From an uncultured Ruminococcus sp. (GTDB lineage: Bacteria; Bacillota; Clostridia; Oscillospirales; Ruminococcaceae), in the NCBI GenBank assembly GCA_945835085.1, contig CAMAIG010000112.1, positions 1-5,916 of the forward strand: a stretch of 5,916 bases of DNA. The letters are read 5' to 3'. Each line of letters opens with the position of its first letter. Position 1 is the stretch's first letter. The notes below the pieces were generated by a model that was given only the letters and a program-made list of their open reading frames with translations, had not been told where the DNA came from and searched no databases. The position numbers and the translations under genes are program-made. Shown in pieces: positions 1 to 4,685 of the stretch.

Positions 1-57
1 TGTGTTGTAGTTGCGCTGTTTGCACTCTGTGCAAGCCATTGTTACCTTTACTCTCAT
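1..57 (-). CDS. rpmG: 50S ribosomal protein L33, N-terminal fragment
   Basis: This is the first 19 codons of ribosomal protein L33, a small zinc-ribbon-type protein of the large ribosomal subunit; the rest lies beyond the left edge. The visible protein reads [19 protein letters not shown]. The start MRVKVT, the first CxxC pair (Cys9 and Cys12, as in zinc-binding L33 paralogs) and the following KQRNYNT are the standard opening of bacterial L33. The ATG at 55-57 is preceded by a perfect AGGAGGT (64-70 on the plus strand) six bases upstream, which fixes the start. It has its own strong promoter at 224-252. In many Firmicutes rpmG is followed by secE and nusG, which may lie to the left, but that cannot be seen. 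Only 19 residues are visible, but the match is distinctive. Confidence 0.9.
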   Translation of the reverse strand, partial: MRVKVTMACTECKQRNYNT

Positions 58-63
58 ATCGGC

Positions 64-70
64 ACCTCCT
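64..70 (-). promoter_or_regulatory. Shine-Dalgarno sequence of rpmG
   Basis: AGGAGGT on the minus strand lies six bases before the ATG. It is a full-length match to the anti-Shine-Dalgarno sequence and sits just downstream of a small GAAA-capped hairpin (77-90). Confidence 0.9.
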
Positions 71-166
71 GTTAATGCTGTTTTCACAGCGATTCATTCT
101 TCGGGATCGGTTTGCTTTAAGGTCGATCCCCATTGCCTCCCTCCCGACAGCGCTGCTGTCAAGGGG

Positions 167-194
167 CTTATATGTGCTTAAAAAAAAGGCACAA
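167..194 (-). promoter_or_regulatory. Possible second, weaker rpmG promoter
   Basis: Within the leader the minus strand carries TATAAG (167-172), one mismatch from TATAAT, sixteen bases downstream of TTGTGC (189-194). A transcript from here would start near 160, at the foot of the GACAGC/GCTGTC hairpin. The -35 is poor and the same bases belong to hairpin 1, so this may be chance. Confidence 0.2.
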
Positions 195-223
195 AAAAAT
201 AAACCCCATAAAGAGGTATATTA

Positions 224-252
224 ATGATATCATATTAATTTGCCTTTGTCAA
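224..252 (-). promoter_or_regulatory. Sigma-A promoter of rpmG
   Basis: On the minus strand a perfect -35 box TTGACA (247-252) is followed by a 17-base spacer and the -10 box TATCAT (224-229). The -10 box is preceded by TG and one base, making it an extended -10 element. Start of transcription is expected near 217. This is the best promoter in the window, as expected for a ribosomal protein gene. Confidence 0.85.
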
Positions 253-393
253 GGGCTTTTTGGGATTTTTTCGTTTTTTTCTTTCCCTCGGGGCAATTAA
301 CTGTATTTTGCACAAACTATTTGCTTTGACAGGGGGGCGTTTCGTTGCAATTGCTATGGGTATGAGCTTATTTATTACCCGGGCTTGCTGTTG

Positions 394-402
394 TGAAATA
401 AT
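394..402 (+). promoter_or_regulatory. Possible extended -10 element for the candidate ncRNA
   Basis: On the plus strand TG (394-395) plus one base precedes AATAAT (397-402), two mismatches or fewer from TATAAT. A start near 409 would put the first base just before the outermost helix of the candidate RNA at 412. No convincing -35 box is found 16-18 bases upstream, so this rests on the extended -10 and on its fit with the RNA fold. Confidence 0.3.
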
Positions 403-408
403 AAATGC

Positions 409-583
409 ACTTAATGACGGAGCTGAACGGATCCGGCATCTTGCAGAGAGCCTTAAATCGGCTTATTACAGCATTAATATTATCAGCTTGAGGATACTTC
501 TGCTGTCAGGCTGCCTTACTCTCTGCAGATGTAAGATCAAGGTCGTCCGTTTTCGGCTAAACCTCGGAAGGTCAGTTATTTTT
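409..583 (+). ncRNA. Candidate structured small RNA, rod-shaped, 6S-like architecture
   Basis: Nested inverted repeats join the two ends of this stretch into one long interrupted hairpin. From outside in: 412-418 pairs with 571-578 (seven pairs, one bulged G); 421-431 with 546-558 (eleven pairs, two-base bulge); 438-441 with 534-537; and 442-450 with 519-527 (nine perfect pairs). An internal bubble follows (451-468 facing 506-518, where AGG/CCU can form a small 3'-side hairpin), then an inner stem 469-473 with 501-505 and an apical 481-484 with 493-496. The plus strand is favoured because the pair 424/555 is U-G on plus but a C-A mismatch on minus, and because TTATTTTT follows the closing stem on plus, as in an intrinsic terminator. 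Length (about 175 bases), closing stem, asymmetric bubble and terminal stem resemble 6S RNA, the RNA-polymerase-binding regulator, but no primary-sequence signature was recognised. Other structured RNA classes or chance remain possible. Confidence 0.4.
571..583 (+). terminator. U-run end of the candidate ncRNA
   Basis: The 3' arm of the outermost helix (571-578) runs directly into TTTTT at 579-583 on the plus strand. This would work as an intrinsic terminator for the candidate RNA. It lies over the last codons and stop of the converging methyltransferase gene. The closing helix is only seven pairs with a bulge, so strength is uncertain. Confidence 0.3.
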
Positions 584-1804
584 GGATTTGGACAATAAGC
601 ATACCGTTTCAACATGATCTGCAAATGGGAACATATCTACGGGTGACAGCTTTTTGAGCTTATAGCCGTTCTTTATCAGGAAAAACACATCTCTTGCCTG
701 TGTTTCGGGATTGCAGGATATGTAGACTATCCTTTCGGGAGATATTTTTGTCAGCGCTCCCAGAAATCTCCTGTCGCAGCCTGCACGGGCAGGGTCAAGT
801 ATGACCACGTCCGCTCTCAGCTTATCGGAATAGAATTCCTCCATGAACCTTCCGCTGTCGCTGCAGATAAACTGCACGTTGTCCGACTTATTGAGCTTTG
901 CATTTATCACGGCGTCGCCTATGGCGGAACGATTTATCTCGCAGCCGTAGACTGATCTTGCCTTATCTGCGGCTATTATGCTGAGAGTGCCTATGCCGCA
1001 GTATGCGTCGATAACCGTTTCCTTGCCTGTCAGTGCGGCGTATTTCATTGCAAGCCCGTAGAGCTTTTCGGTCTGAACGGGGTTTACCTGGGCAAATGAT
1101 TTGGGGGATATCCTGAAGCGCTTGCCGCAGATGATATCCTCTATATAGCCCGGTCCGTAAAGTATCTCGCTTTTTTCTCCCTGCTGCATTTTATCTGAGG
1201 TATTTACCGTATATGCAAGGGTGGTGATATCGGGACACTTTTTCAGAAGCTCCCTTACAAAGCTGTTCTTTGAAGGGAAATCCCTTGCTGTGCCTGCGAT
1301 AACGCACATTATCTCCCCTGTGTTTGCGGCTATCCTTATGAGCGCATGGCGGAGAAAGCCCGAATGGTTATAGCTGCTCCATACGGGTATTTTAAGGGAA
1401 AGGGCGGTTTTAAGTATGGCTTTCGCTATCTCATCGGCTCTCGGGTGGTTTGACGGGCAATGCTCTGCGGCGGCTACTCCTCCCGTTGCCGACTGATACA
1501 CTCCGAATACTGCCTTGCCGTTTTTGAAATCATAGGCTGCCTGTACCTTATGACGATAGCCCTCGGGGTCTGCCATGCCTATTATTTTATCGGGGCGGCA
1601 AAGCTTTCCCATGAGCCTTTCTGTCTTTACCTGCTTAAATCTCAGCTGCTCCTCATAGCTCATATTTCTCAGGGCACAGCCGCTGCATTTTTTATAAATG
1701 GGACAGGTGATATTGCTGTCCGCTTCATTCTTCGGCTGAGATCGCTCCTGTGCTTTCGGCGCTCTCCTCTGCTTCGGATGCGGTGTGATTTTCTTCTCGC
1801 TCAT
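572..1804 (-). CDS. 23S rRNA (uracil-5-)-methyltransferase, RlmD/RumA type, lacking a TRAM domain
   Basis: This 410-residue cytoplasmic enzyme would transfer a methyl group from SAM to C5 of a uracil in RNA, probably 23S rRNA, giving m5U and SAH. An iron-sulfur cluster site is clear: Cys34-x5-Cys40-x2-Cys43 and Cys116, nearly the spacing of E. coli RlmD. Then come the RNA-positioning motif SFAQVNPVQTE (residues 236-246), the SAM loop DAYCGIGT (266-273), ILDPARAGCD (335-344), the nucleophile Cys364 in YISCNPETQARD, and the proton-removing Glu399 in HVET. The usual N-terminal TRAM RNA-binding domain is absent; in its place about 30 residues rich in Lys, Arg, Gln and Pro precede the cluster, making the protein shorter than TRAM-bearing relatives. 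The start has an ideal GGAGGAAA seven bases or fewer upstream. It is the last gene of the operon, 31 bases after the hydrolase. Whether it modifies U747, U1939, both, or another RNA cannot be read from sequence. Confidence 0.9.
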   Translation of the reverse strand: MSEKKITPHPKQRRAPKAQERSQPKNEADSNITCPIYKKCSGCALRNMSYEEQLRFKQVKTERLMGKLCRPDKIIGMADPEGYRHKVQAAYDFKNGKAVFGVYQSATGGVAAAEHCPSNHPRADEIAKAILKTALSLKIPVWSSYNHSGFLRHALIRIAANTGEIMCVIAGTARDFPSKNSFVRELLKKCPDITTLAYTVNTSDKMQQGEKSEILYGPGYIEDIICGKRFRISPKSFAQVNPVQTEKLYGLAMKYAALTGKETVIDAYCGIGTLSIIAADKARSVYGCEINRSAIGDAVINAKLNKSDNVQFICSDSGRFMEEFYSDKLRADVVILDPARAGCDRRFLGALTKISPERIVYISCNPETQARDVFFLIKNGYKLKKLSPVDMFPFADHVETVCLLSKSKNN

Positions 1805-1835
1805 CGCTTTCCTCCGTGGTGTTTAATTAGTCTTA

Positions 1836-3086
1836 TCAGAGTCCCTTGTTGAGATAGGCTTCCTGCTCGGGTGTTAGGACATCTATCTCCATATTCCATG
1901 AGGCAAGCTTTCTGCGGGCGATCTCTGCGTCTACCTCACGGGGAACATCTACTATCATGCTGTCAAGCTTGTTTTTGTTCTTTACAAGATAAAGTGCGCT
2001 CATTGCCTGGACTGCAAAGGACATATCCATTATCTCTGCGGGGTGTCCGTCGCCTGCGGCAAGATTTACAAGCCTGCCCTCGGCTATGATATATATGCTC
2101 CTGCCGTTTTTTAGCTCATAGCCCATGATGTTATTGCGGGCCTCCCATGACCTTACGCAGTTTGCCCTTAGCCATGCCACATCTACCTCGCAGTCGAAAT
2201 GACCTGCGTTGCAGCAGATAGCTCCGTCCTTCATATTTGCAAAGGACTTTTCCGTTATTACGCCGTCGCAGCCTGTTACGGTCACAAAGAAGTCGCCTTC
2301 CTTTGCGGCGTCCTCCATTTTCATTACGCTAAATCCGTCCATTACCGCTTCCATTGCCTTGATGGGGTCTATCTCGGTGATTATTACCTCTGCTCCCATG
2401 CCCTTGGCACGCATTGCTACGCCCTTTCCGCACCAGCCGTAGCCTGCGACTACTACCTTTTTGCCTGCAACGATCAGGTTTGTTGTGCGGTTGATGCCGT
2501 CCCACACGGACTGTCCCGTGCCGTAACGGTTATCGAAAAGATGCTTGCAGTCTGCATTGTTTACAAGCACCATGGGGAATTTAAGCTCATTTGCTTTATT
2601 CATGGCTATAAGGCGGATTATGCCTGTGGTGGTTTCCTCACAGCCGCCGATAACGTTAGGGATAAGCTCGGGGTGCTCGGTATGGATAAGGTGGACAAGA
2701 TCTCCGCCGTCGTCGATGATTATGTTAGGCCCTGCTTCGATCACTGCGGCAATATGGCGGTGATATTCCTCCTCGGTGGCGCCGTGCCATGCGAATACCT
2801 TCAGCCCCTCATGGACAAGGGCTGCCGCAACGTCGTCCTGTGTGGAGAGAGGATTTGAGCCTGTTATATACATATCCGCTCCTCCTGCGGCAAGGACTCT
2901 GCACAGATATGCGGTCTTTGCTTCAAGATGCACGGAAAGCGCTACCTTTAATCCCGCAAAGGGCTTTTCTTTGGAAAATTCTTCTTCAATAGAGCGTAGA
3001 AGGGGCATATTCTGCTTTACCCACTGTATCTTTCTTGCTCCGCTTTCCCATAGACCTGGATCTCTTATTTCGCTTGTAACTGACAT
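1836..3086 (-). CDS. ahcY: Adenosylhomocysteinase-family hydrolase, possibly S-inosylhomocysteine-specific
   Basis: This 416-residue NAD-dependent cytoplasmic enzyme reversibly splits S-adenosylhomocysteine, or its deaminated form, into homocysteine and a nucleoside, relieving product inhibition of methyltransferases. Human catalytic residues have clear equivalents: His53, an Asp of DDGGD (125-129), Glu151 in EETTTG, Lys181, Asp185-Asn186, His296 in NAGHFD and His348 in GDGHP. The NAD loop is AGYGWCGKG (214-222), with ribose-binding Glu238. It is the short archaeal/Thermotoga type: it lacks the insertion and the C-terminal Lys/Tyr tail of the eukaryotic-type enzyme and ends at TPEQEAYLNKGL. 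The adenine pocket is altered: HLEAKTA (53-59) puts Glu55 and Lys57 where the human enzyme has Thr57 and Glu59. The ATG at 3084-3086 is chosen because AAGGAAG (3094-3100) lies seven bases upstream; an in-frame ATG at 3140 would overlap the upstream gene and add 18 poorly conserved residues. Family is certain; substrate preference is inferred. Confidence 0.92.
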   Translation of the reverse strand: MSVTSEIRDPGLWESGARKIQWVKQNMPLLRSIEEEFSKEKPFAGLKVALSVHLEAKTAYLCRVLAAGGADMYITGSNPLSTQDDVAAALVHEGLKVFAWHGATEEEYHRHIAAVIEAGPNIIIDDGGDLVHLIHTEHPELIPNVIGGCEETTTGIIRLIAMNKANELKFPMVLVNNADCKHLFDNRYGTGQSVWDGINRTTNLIVAGKKVVVAGYGWCGKGVAMRAKGMGAEVIITEIDPIKAMEAVMDGFSVMKMEDAAKEGDFFVTVTGCDGVITEKSFANMKDGAICCNAGHFDCEVDVAWLRANCVRSWEARNNIMGYELKNGRSIYIIAEGRLVNLAAGDGHPAEIMDMSFAVQAMSALYLVKNKNKLDSMIVDVPREVDAEIARRKLASWNMEIDVLTPEQEAYLNKGL

Positions 3087-3118
3087 TTTTATTCTTCCTT
3101 TCAAGGAGATTGTTATTT

Positions 3119-3955
3119 TCAATTGTTTGCCAGAGGGCAATATTCAATTGTCCCCGAAGCTCTGCTGTAATCAAGCTCAAACTCCGAAGAGGTATCTCCG
3201 TATTCGATAATGACTGCTTTATATTCCATAAGGATATTGTTGATGGAAAATGCTTTGACCGATTCGTCGGAGCAGAGGTATTCACCGATGCCCGAATATT
3301 CCTCGCCATTCATTCGGTTATAATCCGCTATCAGCAGCTTGTCCTTGTTTCCTTCGGCATCAACAAGGTAAATGGAAATGTCCTTATCCGTTTTTCCTGC
3401 AAATGAACCATTGGCGTCGACGTAGGAATCAGACTTGAAATAGCTGAAATCCAATGCGGTGATCTCGGCATGAAAATCCCCGTCCTTTATTTCGATATCG
3501 CAGGGCACGGAAAAGGTATAACGCTGGAGCTGATTTGTATAGATATTATTGCAAATGTTTTCGGTCAGGTCGTTATAGCTGCCTGTCACCCTGATGTAGA
3601 TATTATCATTTATCTTTGTGTCTGACGAGGTCTTGCCCAGGCTCATTTCGGGGTCTGTAAGAAGTGAGTCGGAATAGGCATATTCCTTGACGGTAAAGTC
3701 CGTGGAAGCTTCATCGGAAACACCCTTGAACGCTGTTCCCGCTGCTTTCAGCATTGTGAAAAGCAGTATCAGGATAATGGCTGCGGGCAATGTTATTATT
3801 ATCAGCAGCTTTTTATTTCGCTGCTCCGAAACAAGATAGGAGGTTTCGATAAAATCCGTTGCACCGCAGGCGGCACATTCCTTAACGGGCTTATTATATA
3901 CCTTCCGGCAATATCTGCAGGTGTATTTATATTTTATCTGTTCTGTTTTTTCCAT
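3119..3955 (-). CDS. Zinc-ribbon single-pass membrane protein of unknown function
   Basis: I do not recognise this 278-residue protein. It opens with a zinc-ribbon-like unit, Cys13-x2-Cys16 and Cys27-x2-Cys30 (CRYC and CAAC), followed by a linker ending in RNKK and one hydrophobic segment at about 50-69. By the positive-inside rule the ribbon faces the cytoplasm and residues of about 70-278 lie outside. That outer part is polar and acidic, rich in Asp, Ser, Tyr and Asn, with alternating patterns suggesting beta strands, and has four cysteines (in NICNN, VPCD, YLCS and EYCPL) that could form disulfides. No cleavable signal peptide or lipobox is seen. The start has GGGAG four bases upstream. 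It begins 13 bases after the phosphoribosyltransferase-like gene and ends 32 bases before the hydrolase, so it is probably cotranscribed, but nothing in it suggests a role in SAH metabolism. Confidence 0.8.
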   Translation of the reverse strand: MEKTEQIKYKYTCRYCRKVYNKPVKECAACGATDFIETSYLVSEQRNKKLLIIITLPAAIILILLFTMLKAAGTAFKGVSDEASTDFTVKEYAYSDSLLTDPEMSLGKTSSDTKINDNIYIRVTGSYNDLTENICNNIYTNQLQRYTFSVPCDIEIKDGDFHAEITALDFSYFKSDSYVDANGSFAGKTDKDISIYLVDAEGNKDKLLIADYNRMNGEEYSGIGEYLCSDESVKAFSINNILMEYKAVIIEYGDTSSEFELDYSRASGTIEYCPLANN

Positions 3956-3968
3956 AATGCTCCCAAAA

Positions 3969-4610
3969 TCATATCAGCTTTGAATATCCGAAGCTGTTTA
4001 CGATGGCGTCGATCTTATTTCCCGATGCACAGAGGGGACATTCTGCGGGAGTGTAGCTTGCGTATGCGGGAATGTCGTTCTTGCCGAATACATGATGAAC
4101 GGTAAGTCCTCTTACATCATCAACGTCGCTGAATATTGCACAGGCTCCCATGAGCGATCCGCCGTAATAGGCAAGGCACTCCGCTGCCTGTCTTATGCTT
4201 TTGCCCGAGGATACCGAGGAAACCAGAAGAAGCACGTTCTTTCCCCTTACAAGCTCCTGCATATTGTCACGGAGGATAAGCTGATTGTTTGAACCCGATT
4301 CGGGAGAAATTACGTTTATATCCTTGCCCGAGTTTACTCCGTGGAAGCCTTCGGACAGGCTTTCCGCAAGGAATGCTCCTATCATTTTTGTGCCCTCAAG
4401 ACAGATTATTGTGTCTACGGGTATTATTCCGTATATCTCACCTGCAAGCTCCTTGGCGGTTTCTCTTGCTGCCATATATCTGGACTTTATCCCGCTCATG
4501 TCTATGTAGCTGCTTACATGTGAATGGTTGGTTGCAAAATGTCCCGGGATTATCCTGAACTTTATCCTGCGGTTGCTTTCTGCTGTTATTTCTATTGCTC
4601 TGTTTTCCAT
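3969..4610 (-). CDS. Phosphoribosyltransferase-like protein with a degenerate PRPP motif
   Basis: This 213-residue protein has the layout of a type I phosphoribosyltransferase (often labelled orotate phosphoribosyltransferase-like). The region TIICLEGTKMIGAFLAE (67-83) corresponds to the segment before the flexible loop, and VLLLVSSVSSGKSIRQA (126-142) occupies the place of the PRPP-binding motif, followed by a Gly-Gly turn and strand. The two acidic residues normally found in that motif (as in VDDVxTTG) are Ser131 and Ser132. The C-terminus carries CPLC (191-194) followed by GNKIDAIVNSFGYSKL, a tail I associate with a clostridial family. The ATG has AGGAGGT (4616-4622) five bases upstream. 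It lies 75 bases after the deaminase gene, which is the widest gap in the operon. It may be a nucleotide-binding or regulatory protein, or an enzyme with altered metal coordination. True orotate phosphoribosyltransferase activity is doubtful. Confidence 0.8.
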   Translation of the reverse strand: MENRAIEITAESNRRIKFRIIPGHFATNHSHVSSYIDMSGIKSRYMAARETAKELAGEIYGIIPVDTIICLEGTKMIGAFLAESLSEGFHGVNSGKDINVISPESGSNNQLILRDNMQELVRGKNVLLLVSSVSSGKSIRQAAECLAYYGGSLMGACAIFSDVDDVRGLTVHHVFGKNDIPAYASYTPAECPLCASGNKIDAIVNSFGYSKLI

Positions 4611-4615
4611 ATGTG

Positions 4616-4622
4616 ACCTCCT
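4616..4622 (-). promoter_or_regulatory. Shine-Dalgarno sequence of the phosphoribosyltransferase-like gene
   Basis: AGGAGGT on the minus strand, five bases before the ATG at 4608-4610. It decides the start of this gene and rules out translation of the overlapping frame that opens at a GTG near 4683. Confidence 0.85.
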
Positions 4623-4632
4623 GATGGTTTTG

Positions 4633-4648
4633 ATTTATGCTCATAAAT
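4633..4648. repeat. Perfect 7+2+7 inverted repeat between deaminase and phosphoribosyltransferase-like genes
   Basis: ATTTATG-CT-CATAAAT is a perfect dyad in the only sizeable intergenic gap of the operon, 22 bases upstream of the next start codon. As RNA it would form six pairs with a GAGC loop (minus strand); as DNA it could be an operator. It has no U-run, so it is not a terminator. A 16-base AT-rich dyad can arise by chance. Confidence 0.3.
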
Positions 4649-4685
4649 AAGAAAACTATTTCAAGATACTGCTTTGGCGGCACGC

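Larger units (their letters stand above)
58..217 (-). promoter_or_regulatory. Structured 5' leader of rpmG (putative cis-regulatory RNA)
   Basis: If transcription starts about seven bases after the -10 box at 224-229, the mRNA has a leader of roughly 160 bases before the L33 start. Four hairpins can be drawn on the minus strand. (1) 199-207 pairs with 163-171, nine pairs including one G-U, with an inner GTGC/GCAC helix (189-192 with 174-177). (2) GACAGC/GCTGTC at 146-160, with a three-base loop. (3) GGGATCG/CGATCCC, 124-130 with 103-109. (4) GCTGT-GAAA-ACAGC at 77-90, just upstream of the Shine-Dalgarno. The CCCC at 163-166 could pair either with GGGG at 204-207 or with GGGG at 128-131, the latter overlapping hairpin 3, so two exclusive folds are possible. 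No U-run follows any hairpin, so control of translation or stability is likelier than attenuation. Autogenous control of ribosomal protein genes is common, but I do not recognise a named leader family here. No covariation test was possible. Confidence 0.45.

Noticed and set aside
39..224. Plus-strand open frame of 61 codons at the left edge
   Set aside because: It runs antisense through the L33 start, its leader and its promoter; no ribosome binding site and a composition typical of antisense translation.
242..261. Five-pair hairpin followed by TTTTT on the plus strand, terminator-like
   Set aside because: No plus-strand gene enters from the left, and the bases coincide with the -35 region of the rpmG promoter. 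The T-rich tract at 257-290 can be part of the upstream AT-rich region of that promoter.
326..366. TTGACA at 326-331 as a plus-strand -35 box
   Set aside because: The nearest -10-like hexamers (TATGGG at 355, TATGAG at 361) are 23 bases or more downstream, too far; nothing suitable at 16-18 bases.
300..571. tRNA, SRP RNA, tmRNA or RNase P RNA in the intergenic stretch
   Set aside because: No T-loop GTTCGA-type motif, no SRP GGAAGGAAGCA-like loop and no RNase P conserved core were found on either strand.
260..598. Plus-strand open frame of 112 codons in the intergenic stretch
   Set aside because: It opens at TTG with no ribosome binding site, its internal ATG codons also lack one, the product is an unrecognisable hydrophobic/cysteine mix, and it overlaps the end of the well-supported methyltransferase. 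The stretch is better explained as structured RNA.
3087..3140. Longer start of the hydrolase at 3140
   Set aside because: It would overlap the zinc-ribbon gene, has no good ribosome binding site, and adds a segment not typical of the family, whereas the ATG at 3086 has AAGGAAG at proper spacing and gives the usual MSVTSEIRDPGL-like opening.
4611..4685. SAH riboswitch or internal promoter ahead of the phosphoribosyltransferase-like gene
   Set aside because: The gap is short, lacks the SAH riboswitch core, and the best -35 (TTGAAA) has no -10 at acceptable spacing. Only the dyad at 4633-4648 was retained.
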